The notes under the pieces are model-generated. The model saw only the letters and a list, made by a program, of their open reading frames with translations, ran no database searches and was not told the origin of the DNA. From an uncultured Pelagibacteraceae bacterium (lineage in GTDB: Bacteria; Pseudomonadota; Alphaproteobacteria; Pelagibacterales; Pelagibacteraceae), in assembly GCA_902601785.1 (NCBI GenBank), contig CACKOH010000002.1, positions 1 to 64,000 of the forward strand: a stretch of 64,000 nt of DNA, in the 5' to 3' direction. This document shows positions 41,398 to 50,236 of this stretch, piece after piece. The first letter of the stretch is position 1. Every line of letters begins with the position of its first letter. A program made the position numbers and the translations under genes.

Positions 41398-42309
41398 ATG
41401 CTCTCAAATAAAGAAATCATTTGTCCCAATAATCTGCTTGACGTTGCACATAAGAAAAAAGGTGTTAAAGCAGCAGTTGTAAATGCAGGAATGCCCTTGC
41501 CAATGCTATCTGTTCAAGATGCTGTTAAAGAAAATTTAATTGAGCCAATTTTTATTGGAGACAAAAAAGAAATTGAAAAATGTGCTGAAGATTTAAAATG
41601 GGATATTTCTCAATATGAAATTATTGATGAGCCTGTAGAAAATAATACAGCTCCTATAGCAGCTAAACTAGCAAGTAAAGATAAAGTAAAGATTATTGTT
41701 AAAGGTCATATTCACACTGACATTTTAATGAAAGAAGTACTAAAGCGTGAATATAATTTAATGGGTAAAACTAGATTAAGTCATATATGGCACATGACTA
41801 TTGAAAAAGAAGATGCGCCATTAATTATTACTGATGGTGCCTTAAATGTATTGCCTAATATTAAAACAAAAATGCACATTCTTAAGAACGTCGTAGACTT
41901 CTCACACAGAATTGGTATTCCTCGACCTAAAGTATCTATATTATCAGCAACAGAAGAAGTAATTGAGAGTGTTCCTACTTCATTAGAGGCAGCAGAACTC
42001 ACGAAATTAGCAGAAAAAGAAAATTTAAATGCTGATGTATTTGGCCCTCTAGCTTTTGATAATAGTATTTCAAAAAAATCAGCAACTATCAAAGGTATAA
42101 AAAATTCAGTAGCAGGAGAGGCAGATGTGCTATTAGTTCCTAGTGTTGAAGCAGGAAACGCTTTAGTAAAAATGATGATATATTTTATGGGTGCTTGTGC
42201 TGCGGGTGTTGTGATTGGTGGCAAAGTTCCAGTGGTAATTACAAGTAGATCTGATGAAGCTCCAGCAAGATTGGCTTCTATTGCTGCAGCAGTAGTTGCT
42301 CTTGACTAA
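41398..42309 (+). CDS. Phosphate acetyl/butyryltransferase
   Basis: A 303-aa member of the phosphotransacetylase family, without the N-terminal DRTGG or enoyl-CoA-hydratase domains found in some longer homologues. 'PRPKVSILSATEEV' in the middle and 'SVAGEADVLLVPSVEAGNAL' toward the end match the phosphate acetyl/butyryl transferase core, and 'GVVIGGKVPVVITSRSDEA' is the CoA-site segment. It interconverts acetyl phosphate and acetyl-CoA. In taurine pathways such an enzyme handles acetyl phosphate from Xsc. No Xsc gene is in this window. Confidence 0.85.
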   Translation: MLSNKEIICPNNLLDVAHKKKGVKAAVVNAGMPLPMLSVQDAVKENLIEPIFIGDKKEIEKCAEDLKWDISQYEIIDEPVENNTAPIAAKLASKDKVKIIVKGHIHTDILMKEVLKREYNLMGKTRLSHIWHMTIEKEDAPLIITDGALNVLPNIKTKMHILKNVVDFSHRIGIPRPKVSILSATEEVIESVPTSLEAAELTKLAEKENLNADVFGPLAFDNSISKKSATIKGIKNSVAGEADVLLVPSVEAGNALVKMMIYFMGACAAGVVIGGKVPVVITSRSDEAPARLASIAAAVVALD

Positions 42310-42369
42310 TTGATTCATTGATATTTTTATTAAATTCATTTAAGTAAATAATTTATTTAGAAAAATATA

Positions 42370-43656
42370 ATGGCAATAACATATTTAAAAAAATCTCCAA
42401 AAACATCTTCAACAGATGATACTAAGACTAGGGAAATTGTTGAAAATATTCTCAAAGATATAGAAAAAACTAAAGAAGAAGGTTGCAAAGCACTCTCAAA
42501 AAAGTTTGATAAATATGAAGGAGATGTAATTGTTTCAAAAGAAAAAATTGAGGAAATTAAAAAAAATTTAGATCAAAAAACAAAAGATGACATTCAGTTT
42601 TCTCATGAAAGAGTTAGAAAATTTGCTGAGGCACAATTAAAGAATTATGGTCAAGACTTTGAGGTAGAATTATCAGATGGTTTATATGCTGGCCAAAAAT
42701 TAATACCAGTTAACACCGCAGGTTGCTATGTGCCGGCTGGTAGATATGCTCATATCGCATCAGCCGTAATGAGTGTTACAACTGCTAAAGTAGCTGGAGT
42801 AAAAAACATAATTGTAGCTAGCTCACCAAAACCAGGTGTAGGAGTTCACCCTTCTATTGTTTATACTGCTGATCTTTGTGGTGCAGACTCAATATTAAAC
42901 CTTGGAGGTGTACAAGCTATTGCAGCAATGACTAACGGCTTATTTGGTAACGAACCTGCAGACATGTTAGTTGGACCAGGAAATCAATTTGTAGCAGAAG
43001 CAAAAAGAATTTTATTTGGAAAGGTTGGAATTGATTTATTTGCAGGACCAACTGAGATCGCAGTAATAGCTGATGATAAAGCTGACGAAGAACTTGTTGC
43101 AGTTGACTTAGTTGGTCAAGCTGAACACGGATATAACTCACCAGCGTGGTTATACACAAAAAGTAAAAGAATTGCAGATTATGTGATTAAACGGGTTCCA
43201 GAATTAATCGCTGAACTTCCAGATTTACCAAGAGAGAACGCTGGTGCAGCATGGAGAGATTATGGTGAAGTTATTTTATGTGACACTGATGAGGAAATTG
43301 CCACTATCAGTGACGAATATGCACCTGAACACTTAGAAGTACAAACTCAAAACCTTGATTGGTACCATAAAAGATTGAAGAATTATGGATCTCTATTTAT
43401 TGGTGAAGAAACAACTGTTGCTTATGGTGACAAATGTTCAGGGACCAACCATATTTTACCTACAAAGGGTGCAGGTAAATATACAGGAGGATTATTTGTT
43501 GGTAAATTTATAAAAACTTTAAGTTTCCAAAGAATGTCAAAAGAATCTACAAAAACTGTAGGAGCAGCTTGTGCTAGAATATCTAGATACGAAGGTATGG
43601 AAGCTCATGCAAGAACTGGTGATGCTAGATTAAGAAAATATGGCTTTCAAAATTAA
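42370..43656 (+). CDS. Histidinol dehydrogenase-fold enzyme, candidate sulfopropanediol dehydrogenase (HpsN-like)
   Basis: The 428-aa protein has the HisD fold with catalytic and zinc residues kept: 'VGQAEHGYNSPAWLYT' (Gln and His zinc ligands), 'DEYAPEHLEVQ' (catalytic Glu-His), 'CSGTNHILPTKG', and 'EAHARTGDARLRKYG' (last His ligand). It is not beside other his genes. HpsN, a member of this family, oxidises 2,3-dihydroxypropane-1-sulfonate to sulfolactate. Placement among taurine and sulfolactate-type genes, and the 'GKYTGGLFVGKFIKTLSFQR' segment, favour HpsN, but true HisD cannot be excluded without a tree. Confidence 0.82.
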   Translation: MAITYLKKSPKTSSTDDTKTREIVENILKDIEKTKEEGCKALSKKFDKYEGDVIVSKEKIEEIKKNLDQKTKDDIQFSHERVRKFAEAQLKNYGQDFEVELSDGLYAGQKLIPVNTAGCYVPAGRYAHIASAVMSVTTAKVAGVKNIIVASSPKPGVGVHPSIVYTADLCGADSILNLGGVQAIAAMTNGLFGNEPADMLVGPGNQFVAEAKRILFGKVGIDLFAGPTEIAVIADDKADEELVAVDLVGQAEHGYNSPAWLYTKSKRIADYVIKRVPELIAELPDLPRENAGAAWRDYGEVILCDTDEEIATISDEYAPEHLEVQTQNLDWYHKRLKNYGSLFIGEETTVAYGDKCSGTNHILPTKGAGKYTGGLFVGKFIKTLSFQRMSKESTKTVGAACARISRYEGMEAHARTGDARLRKYGFQN

Positions 43657-44708
43657 GATTTAATTCTTTTTCCAGTTTCATCAAAAACAAAAATATCTTT
43701 AGAATTAAAGCCGATTGTATTGTCTATATTGTGTTTGCTAGATATTTTAGCACTTATTTCATATTGATCTATTTTAATATAAGCAATTTTTTCATTACCT
43801 AAATTTTCAATTAAATCTACTTTTGGATTGAAACTATATTCATTATTTTCTGATACATTAAAATGTTCGGGTCTTATACCCAGGTAATAATCTTTTTTAG
43901 AAAAATTTAATTTGTCTAGTTTAACTTTATTACCTAAGAAATAAATTTCATTATTTGAGATTATATGATCACTACTTATTTTAAGGATATTCATTTTTGG
44001 AGTTCCAATAAATTGAGCTACAAAAATATTAGCAGGATCGCTATAGATTTCATCAGGTGTGCCTACCTGTTCAATATTTCCATGATTTAATATAACTATT
44101 CTATCAGCTAGTGTCATTGCCTCAACTTGGTCATGTGTTACATAAATCATATTTGTTTTAATTTGGTTATGTAGTTTAGAGATTTCAACTCTCATTTCAG
44201 CTCTAAGAGCAGCGTCAAGGTTAGATAATGGCTCATCAAATAAAAAAATCTTAGGATTTCTTGTTATAGCTCTTCCAATTGCAACCCTTTGTCTTTGACC
44301 CCCCGAAAGTTGTTTTGGTCTTCTCTCAAGCAGTTCTTCAATTTTTAAAATTTTTGCAGCCTGCATTACTTTTTTTTCAATTTCTTCCTTTGGTCGCTTT
44401 TCTATTTTAAGACCAAAAGACATGTTTTCAAAGACATTCATATGTGGGTACAACGCATATGATTGAAAAACCATTGCAGTTTCTCTTTTTGAGGGATGTA
44501 ATTCATTAACTAATTGATCATTAATATATATTTCACCTTCATCTATCTGTTCCAATCCAGCAATCATTCTTAACAAGGTAGACTTTCCACAACCCGATGG
44601 ACCAACCAAAACTAAAAATTCATCTTCTTTTCCCTGAAGATTAAAATTATTTATTATTTTATTTGTTCCAAAGGATTTATGAATGTTGGTAAATTTTATG
44701 TTTGACAT
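43653..44708 (-). CDS. ABC transporter ATP-binding protein (UgpC/MalK type)
   Basis: The 351-aa ATPase of the CUT1 class has Walker A 'GPSGCGKSTLLRM', signature 'LSGGQRQRVAIGRAI', Walker B 'IFLFDEPLSNLDA' and H-loop 'THDQVEAMTLADR', then a C-terminal OB/TOBE domain from about residue 240. CUT1 importers carry sugars, polyols and glycerol-3-phosphate. The only CUT1-type permeases in the window are the pair at 50237-52149, so it probably serves them although it is 6 kb away on the opposite strand. It shares its first base with the end of the SnoaL gene before it. Confidence 0.92.
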   Translation of the reverse strand: MSNIKFTNIHKSFGTNKIINNFNLQGKEDEFLVLVGPSGCGKSTLLRMIAGLEQIDEGEIYINDQLVNELHPSKRETAMVFQSYALYPHMNVFENMSFGLKIEKRPKEEIEKKVMQAAKILKIEELLERRPKQLSGGQRQRVAIGRAITRNPKIFLFDEPLSNLDAALRAEMRVEISKLHNQIKTNMIYVTHDQVEAMTLADRIVILNHGNIEQVGTPDEIYSDPANIFVAQFIGTPKMNILKISSDHIISNNEIYFLGNKVKLDKLNFSKKDYYLGIRPEHFNVSENNEYSFNPKVDLIENLGNEKIAYIKIDQYEISAKISSKHNIDNTIGFNSKDIFVFDETGKRIKS

Positions 44709-45796
44709 TATAATTTTTTAATTAATTCAAAAATATCAACCCCAATTTGTTTTAATATATGGGCGATGTCTATAGGGACCCAATTCTCTCTTATTTTTCC
44801 CTCATCATGATGGTAGAAATCCATGACTCTCATTGTAACATTTTGGTTTTCAGCGGTATAACCAAGCCAATCATTTTTTCCATAATTTGCATCTAAGCTG
44901 TGCCACCCAGCGCAAAGTGAAAATTTTCCATCTCCTATTTCACAGTAATGGCCTAATTTAAAGTAATCCCTCTGACTAAAAGACTTTCTAAAAGGTAATT
45001 GATGCATATCTATAAATCCTTCTAAACTTCTTGATGTTCCAATCCCACATGGCCCATACCAAATCATATCTTTGTGCCAAAATTCTTTTTGTGGATGACT
45101 TAAAAGTCTATCTTTTAATTCTTGATCAGTTAAATTTTCTAATTCTGGCTTATAATTTAAACTTCTATTCATTTCCATGGCTTGTCTTAAATTATTTTTT
45201 GAAACATTAAAATCTTCCTCATAAAAATCTAAACCATCTGCATTATATGGACTAAGCCATGAACCTTCAGATCCTCTAGATTTATTAATGGGCCAAATCC
45301 CCAATTGTCGAATAAAATCTAGGGTATCAATAAGAATATGGCTTTCAATTATTTTTCCATTTTTTATTTCATGAATTTCACAGCATCTTAAGTTTATCAT
45401 TTTAAAATTTGGATTAACTCCGAGCCAAGGATTTTTGAATATTCCAGATAGTGTTGAAATTGATCCTACTTGAATCTTATCCCTAAAAGCACCACCAACA
45501 ACCATTAATTCTCTTCTTTCTAAATCTGGAAATGCTTTAAACAATGGTTCATAAAATTTACTTTTTAAATTATCTAAACTATCAAATTCATTAATTGGAT
45601 GAAAACAATTTACTTTTAAATCTTTGTCAAAGAGTTTTTGTAAATTTTTTTCTAGATTTTTATTTTTATTATAAAAAATTTTTTTAAGTTCATTTCTTAC
45701 AAAGAGTTTGTTTGTGTGATTTTCTTTTGGAGAAAGATTAATATCCTTTATATCTTTCTTTGATTTTAATCCTGTATCAAATTGTTCTATAAGCAT
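44708..45796 (-). CDS. Tandem SnoaL-like (NTF2-fold) protein A
   Basis: The 362-aa protein contains two NTF2-fold units of the SnoaL/ester-cyclase type. The first covers about residues 60-175, with 'LRCCEIHEIKNGKIIESHI' as the closing strands. The second covers about 225-360, with 'VMDFYHHDEGKIRENWVPID' in the same role (the D/E-x-G-K-I-x-E motif). SnoaL proteins catalyse cyclisations, hydrolyses or isomerisations; this one is uncharacterised. It begins the minus half of a divergent locus with the UgpC-type ATPase, and faces a cupin gene. Confidence 0.75.
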   Translation of the reverse strand: MLIEQFDTGLKSKKDIKDINLSPKENHTNKLFVRNELKKIFYNKNKNLEKNLQKLFDKDLKVNCFHPINEFDSLDNLKSKFYEPLFKAFPDLERRELMVVGGAFRDKIQVGSISTLSGIFKNPWLGVNPNFKMINLRCCEIHEIKNGKIIESHILIDTLDFIRQLGIWPINKSRGSEGSWLSPYNADGLDFYEEDFNVSKNNLRQAMEMNRSLNYKPELENLTDQELKDRLLSHPQKEFWHKDMIWYGPCGIGTSRSLEGFIDMHQLPFRKSFSQRDYFKLGHYCEIGDGKFSLCAGWHSLDANYGKNDWLGYTAENQNVTMRVMDFYHHDEGKIRENWVPIDIAHILKQIGVDIFELIKKL

Positions 45797-45845
45797 ATAT
45801 TTTTATTGGAATATTTCTTTATCACATTTATAAATAAATAAATAT

Positions 45846-46790
45846 ATGAATTTAAAATTAGCAAAATTTTCAGATCTTGTCCCAAGTAAACTTCCATTTG
45901 TAGAAGGGAAGCTCGAGGGACATAAAAATAGAAAAAACTATTCAATTGTAGGTCCAGGAGTGGCAGAAGATATAAGCCAATCAGTTAAAATTTCTAGACC
46001 ACATAGTTTTAATTTGGGTGCTGTTTCTGCAATGCCAAGAAATGGCTCTGGCTTACACAGTCATACAACTGCTGAAGTTTTTATTATTTTTTCTGGAAAA
46101 TGGAGATTTTACTGGGGCAATGAGGGTAAGGATGAAACCATTTTAGGTGCTGGAGATATTATTTCAATGCCTACAAATATGTTTAGAGGATTTGAAAATG
46201 CAGGTGATCAGGAAGGAACCATGTTTGTAGTGCTTGGTGGAGATGATCCTGGAATAATTACTTGGCTACCAAGCGTATTAGAAAAAGCAAAAACAACTGG
46301 TATGGCACTTTTAAATGATAACACTTTAATTGATTTGTCCAAAAATAATATTCCTAAAGATAAAACACTTCTTAGTCCAATATCTTCAGAAGAAATTAAA
46401 AAATTTGATAATTATAACTTAAGTGAGATTGAAAAATTTATTTGCAAGTTTTCTAAAAGAAATAATCATGAAGTTAAATTAAATGAAAATTTTAAAATAA
46501 GCCAAATAATTGGTAGCCATTTCCAGAATAAAACTTTCTCTCCTATTATAAATCAAAATACTGGATTTAATTTATCAATTTTAAAGTCAAAAAAGGGTAA
46601 AATAAATAATTTAAAATTCTCAAAGCCAACAGTGATGTTTTCACAAATAGGCTCATGGCATATACAAATTGAAGATTTTGAAGTAAATCTCAATTCTAAA
46701 GACACGATTTCAATTCCAATAAATTCAAATGTAAATATTAGTATAGACAGTAAAGAAGAAAGTTTATTAAACTGCGTAACTCAAATCTAA
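45846..46790 (+). CDS. Cupin domain protein
   Basis: In this 314-aa protein residues 60-150 form a cupin barrel: 'NGSGLHSHTTAEVFIIFSGK' gives the G-x5-H-x-H-x(3,4)-E motif of a metal site and 'GAGDIISMPTNMFRGFENAG' the second motif with Pro and a final Phe-Glu where other cupins have His. The C-terminal part (230-314) may be a second, degenerate barrel ('TVMFSQIGSWHIQIEDFE'). The function is unknown. It is the first gene of the plus-strand half of the divergent locus. Confidence 0.8.
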   Translation: MNLKLAKFSDLVPSKLPFVEGKLEGHKNRKNYSIVGPGVAEDISQSVKISRPHSFNLGAVSAMPRNGSGLHSHTTAEVFIIFSGKWRFYWGNEGKDETILGAGDIISMPTNMFRGFENAGDQEGTMFVVLGGDDPGIITWLPSVLEKAKTTGMALLNDNTLIDLSKNNIPKDKTLLSPISSEEIKKFDNYNLSEIEKFICKFSKRNNHEVKLNENFKISQIIGSHFQNKTFSPIINQNTGFNLSILKSKKGKINNLKFSKPTVMFSQIGSWHIQIEDFEVNLNSKDTISIPINSNVNISIDSKEESLLNCVTQI

Positions 46791-47752
46791 TGAAAGGTTT
46801 TGATAAAAAATATAAAAGTTTTCCTGATTATATTCTTAAAATTACAAAACAAATTTGGGAAGGTAAAGACGTTAATTCTATTGCTAATTATTATACTGAA
46901 GATATTCCAGTGAGGTCTCCATTTGGAGTAACCTATGGTAATAAGCCAGTTATAGATGCAACATTTGCAACTTTAAGAGAATTTCCAAATAGACAATTAC
47001 TAGGTGAAGATGTTATTTGGAACAAAGACGCAGAGGATGGTTATCATTCATCTCATAGAATTTTAAGTAAAGGTACTCACCTTGGAGATGGTTTATATGG
47101 AAAACCATCTGGTAAAAATATTTATTATAGAGTTATTGCTGATTGTGCGTGTAAAAATAATCAAGTTTATGACGAATGGATTGTAAGAGATCAAGGAGCT
47201 ATGGTAAGACAAATAGGTTTTACTCCTAAAGAATTTGCTCAAAAAATTATTGAAAACGAAGGTGGTTTAGAAAATTCTAAAAAAATATTTACTTTAAAAT
47301 CTGACATGAAATCAGAATACAAACCAAATCCTGCACCCAAAGACTCAGTTGGAGTAAAATATTCAAATATACTCAATACAATTTTTACCAATGATTATAA
47401 TTTTTCTGATTACGCAAGGGCAGCAAGTATTTACTGGCCAGGAAATAAAATTGGCCATGGAAGAGAAGATATAGAGAAATTTTGGCAATCACTAAAGGGA
47501 GCTTTTAGTAATTTTAAATTTTCAATTGAACATATTGGATATTTAGAGGAACAAGGTAAAAATCCTAAGGCATCCATAAGATGGTTTTTGGATGCAAATC
47601 ACTCAAATAAAACGTCAGACTTTGGAGAAGCAACAAATAAAAATATTTTTATAATGGGGATTAATCATGCTGAGATAAGTGATGGGAAAGTTATAAGAGA
47701 ATGGGTTTTGTTTGATGAAGTGGCTATATGGAAACAAATTTTAATGAATTGA
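46790..47752 (+). CDS. Tandem SnoaL-like (NTF2-fold) protein B
   Basis: Like protein A on the other strand, this 320-aa protein has two NTF2-fold halves: residues 15-145 ('VYDEWIVRDQGAMVRQIGF' closing) and 190-320 ('NHAEISDGKVIREWVLFDEV' closing). The 'E-I-x-D-G-K-V-x-x-E-W' signature is clear in the second half. The presence of two related double-domain proteins in one locus suggests they act on the same pathway, perhaps as partners. The start overlaps the cupin stop (TAATG). The substrate is unknown. Confidence 0.75.
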   Translation: MKGFDKKYKSFPDYILKITKQIWEGKDVNSIANYYTEDIPVRSPFGVTYGNKPVIDATFATLREFPNRQLLGEDVIWNKDAEDGYHSSHRILSKGTHLGDGLYGKPSGKNIYYRVIADCACKNNQVYDEWIVRDQGAMVRQIGFTPKEFAQKIIENEGGLENSKKIFTLKSDMKSEYKPNPAPKDSVGVKYSNILNTIFTNDYNFSDYARAASIYWPGNKIGHGREDIEKFWQSLKGAFSNFKFSIEHIGYLEEQGKNPKASIRWFLDANHSNKTSDFGEATNKNIFIMGINHAEISDGKVIREWVLFDEVAIWKQILMN

Positions 47753-47755
47753 TTT

Positions 47756-48883
47756 ATGGGTAAAATTAAAACAACTCATGTAGGAAGTTTGCCTAGATCA
47801 TATGAATTATCAGACCTTTTATTTAAGAAAGACCAAAATCAAAAAATTGACTTAAATAAATTTGATCAAATAGTTAGTAGAGATGTAAATGAGGTAGTTA
47901 AAAAACAAATTAATGTAGGTATAGATATTGTAAGTGACGGTGAAATGTCAAAGATCAGCTATGCAACTTATGTTAAAGATAGATTGGACGGTTTTTCTGG
48001 TGAAAGTGAAAGAAAAGCACCTAAAGATTTAGATGACTTTCCATCTTACAAGGAAAGAATTGCAAGAACAGGTGGTACACCTAAATATACAAGACCATGT
48101 TGTACTGGTGAGCTCAAAATAAAAGATAAATTATCTTTAACTAAAGATATTAGTAATTTTAAAGAAGCATTAAATAAAAATAATCATAAAACTGGTTTTA
48201 TGAATGCTGCATCTCCTGGTGTTATATCTGCTTTTTTACCAAATAAATTTTATAAAAACGATGATGACTATTTAGAAAATTTATCAAATTTAATGAAAGA
48301 GGAATACGAAGAAATTACGTCAAATGGAATAAAATTACAGTTGGATTGTCCTGATTTAGCTCTGGCAAGACACATGACTTTCAAAGATTTAGATGAAAAA
48401 GAATTTTTGATTAGAGCAGAAAAACAAATAGAGTGTCTTAACAATGCTATAAAAAATATTGATAGTTCTAACATAAGGCTTCATATCTGTTGGGGAAATT
48501 ATGAAGGTCCTCATTTACATGATATTCCTTTAGAAAAGATAATGCCAATTGCATTAAAAGCTAATGTTCAAACCTACTTAATTGAGTCATCTAATCCAAG
48601 ACATTCTCATGAGTGGCAAATTTTTGAAAATTTAAAAGTTCCAGATGATAAAATAATTGCCCCAGGTGTAATAGACTCAACGACTAATTTTGTAGAACAT
48701 CCCGAGGTTGTAAAGAATAGAATTTTAACTTTTTCTAAAGTCATTAATGCAGAACAATTATTAGCAGGAACAGATTGCGGATTTAGTACTTTTGCTGGCT
48801 TTGGAAATGTTGATGAAAATATAGTTTACAAAAAACTTGAGTCTTTGGTAAGGGGTTCAGAACTTGCGTCAAAAGTGATTTAA
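47756..48883 (+). CDS. MetE-like (cobalamin-independent methionine synthase II family) zinc enzyme
   Basis: The 375-aa protein equals only the catalytic half of MetE. It has the start 'TTHVGSLPRS' and the acid cluster 'VSDGEMSK', and all zinc ligands: His243 and Cys245 in 'LHICWGN', Glu277 in 'LIESSN', Cys341 in 'GTDCGFST'. Proteins of this size include thiol alkyltransferases such as epoxyalkane:CoM transferase and the uncharacterised MetE-like group, so it may move an alkyl group between a thiol and an unknown compound rather than make methionine. It lies 3 nt after the SnoaL gene, in an operon with an importer. Confidence 0.82.
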   Translation: MGKIKTTHVGSLPRSYELSDLLFKKDQNQKIDLNKFDQIVSRDVNEVVKKQINVGIDIVSDGEMSKISYATYVKDRLDGFSGESERKAPKDLDDFPSYKERIARTGGTPKYTRPCCTGELKIKDKLSLTKDISNFKEALNKNNHKTGFMNAASPGVISAFLPNKFYKNDDDYLENLSNLMKEEYEEITSNGIKLQLDCPDLALARHMTFKDLDEKEFLIRAEKQIECLNNAIKNIDSSNIRLHICWGNYEGPHLHDIPLEKIMPIALKANVQTYLIESSNPRHSHEWQIFENLKVPDDKIIAPGVIDSTTNFVEHPEVVKNRILTFSKVINAEQLLAGTDCGFSTFAGFGNVDENIVYKKLESLVRGSELASKVI

Positions 48884-48897
48884 TTATGACTTTTATT

Positions 48898-48920
48898 AAC
48901 TATAAGGAGTGGGTATAGTT
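48898..48920. promoter_or_regulatory. Short inverted repeat upstream of the binding-protein gene
   Basis: AACTATA and TATAGTT (7 bp each, exact) are separated by 9 nt in the 83-nt gap before the solute-binding protein gene. It could be an operator or a weak hairpin. No -10/-35 pair was clear. Confidence 0.3.
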
Positions 48921-48966
48921 TTATTACTTAAATTATAATTTAACAAACAATATAGAGAGAAAATAT

Positions 48967-50187
48967 ATGAGAAAAATACTTGTTACTTTATTGTTTCTAA
49001 TTTTTGGAACATCTGCATTTGCAGATTGTAACATTAAAAGTGGATCAATAAATATTTTGGCTAATGATTTTCCTGCATTGAGAACTTTCGTTGAAACTTC
49101 TAAACAATGTAAAGGAAATGCTGATTTTAAAGTGACTCACTCATCTGAGCATAATAAAATCGCAGTGCCAGCATTAACTGCAAACCCTTCTGAATTTTCA
49201 GCAAGAATTGCTGCAAACAGTTCGATTGTTCCTTTAATGAACCAAGATTTGATAAGACCACTAGATGATCTTGTTAAAAAATATGGAAAAGGAATTCAAG
49301 ACTCTCAGTTAATTACAATTGATGGAAAAGTAATGGCTGTTGCATTTATGGCTAATACCCAGCACTTGTATTATAGAGAAGATATTTTAAAAGATATGGG
49401 TATAGCTGTACCAAAAACATATGAGGAAGTTGTTGCCGCTTCTGAAAAAATTAGAGCTTCAGGAAAAATGCAACATCCATATGCAGCTGCTTATAAAGCT
49501 GGCTGGAACTTAGCAGAAGAATTTGTAAACATGTTTATTGGTCATGGTGGTGAATTCTTTAAATCTGGAAGTGCAGAACCAAACATTAATAACGCTAAAG
49601 GTATTGCAACTTTAAATATGTTAAAAAAATTATCTGAATTAAGTAATCCTGATTACTTAACTCATGATAGTGAAGCAATTAAAGTAGAATGGGAATCTGG
49701 AAATGTTGCATTAATGACTTTGTGGGCATCTAGATCAGGAACTCTTTTAGATGATGAAGGTGATCCAAATATTACTAAAGCAACAAAACTAGCTGGACCT
49801 GCCACTGTTGGTGGAGGAAATATTCCAGCAGCTACACTATGGTGGGATGGTTTTACTCTCGCGAAAAATAGATCAGATGCTGATGCAGATGCTACATTTA
49901 GAGCTTTAGCACATGCAGCATCAAATAAGAAAATGGTTGCAGACGCTGCTGATCAAGCTGTTTGGTTAGTAGAGGGATTTGTTCCAGGACCAAAATCTAT
50001 TGGTGTAATCGAGGCTGTAAAAATGAAAGCAAAACCATATCCAATGTTGCCACAAATGGGATTAATGCATGGTGCATTAGGAAGTGAGATTGTTGAGTTT
50101 TTACAGGGTAAAGAGTCTGCTGAACAAGCATTGAAAGACGTTGAGGCTGCTTATATCAGTAAAGCTAAAGAACAAGGCTTTCTATAA
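48967..50187 (+). CDS. ABC transporter extracellular solute-binding protein (CUT1 type)
   Basis: A 406-aa periplasmic protein with signal peptide ('ILVTLLFLIFGTSAFA', cut before 'DCNIKSG'). 'SEHNKIAVPALTANPSEFSA' and 'MVAVAF'-like strands ('VMAVAFMANTQHLYYREDIL') match the MalE/UgpB family, where the 'N-T-x-x-L-Y-Y' segment is the first hinge strand. The mature start has a Cys pair (DCNIK...SKQCKG) that may form a disulfide. A sugar or polyol is the usual ligand, but the enzyme genes around it suggest something else. Confidence 0.88.
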   Translation: MRKILVTLLFLIFGTSAFADCNIKSGSINILANDFPALRTFVETSKQCKGNADFKVTHSSEHNKIAVPALTANPSEFSARIAANSSIVPLMNQDLIRPLDDLVKKYGKGIQDSQLITIDGKVMAVAFMANTQHLYYREDILKDMGIAVPKTYEEVVAASEKIRASGKMQHPYAAAYKAGWNLAEEFVNMFIGHGGEFFKSGSAEPNINNAKGIATLNMLKKLSELSNPDYLTHDSEAIKVEWESGNVALMTLWASRSGTLLDDEGDPNITKATKLAGPATVGGGNIPAATLWWDGFTLAKNRSDADADATFRALAHAASNKKMVADAADQAVWLVEGFVPGPKSIGVIEAVKMKAKPYPMLPQMGLMHGALGSEIVEFLQGKESAEQALKDVEAAYISKAKEQGFL

Positions 50188-50200
50188 AATCTAAAAATCT

Positions 50201-50223
50201 AAGTGGGGAATTTTTCCCCACTT
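50201..50223 (+). promoter_or_regulatory. Hairpin between the binding-protein and permease genes (CUT1 locus)
   Basis: AAGTGGGGAA-TTT-TTCCCCACTT is a perfect 10-bp stem with a 3-nt loop in the 49-nt gap. No T run follows, so it would mainly protect the upstream message from 3' exonucleases or slow transcription. Confidence 0.8.
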
Positions 50224-50236
50224 AATTAATATTTAG

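Noticed and set aside
41781-42224. 147-aa minus-strand ORF
   Set aside because: Antisense to the phosphotransacetylase; no domain and no ribosome-binding site.
42310-42369. Glycine or SAM-type riboswitch before the HisD/HpsN-like gene or in other gaps
   Set aside because: The gaps are short and AT-rich; I could not find the conserved cores of glycine or SAM-V riboswitches known from SAR11.
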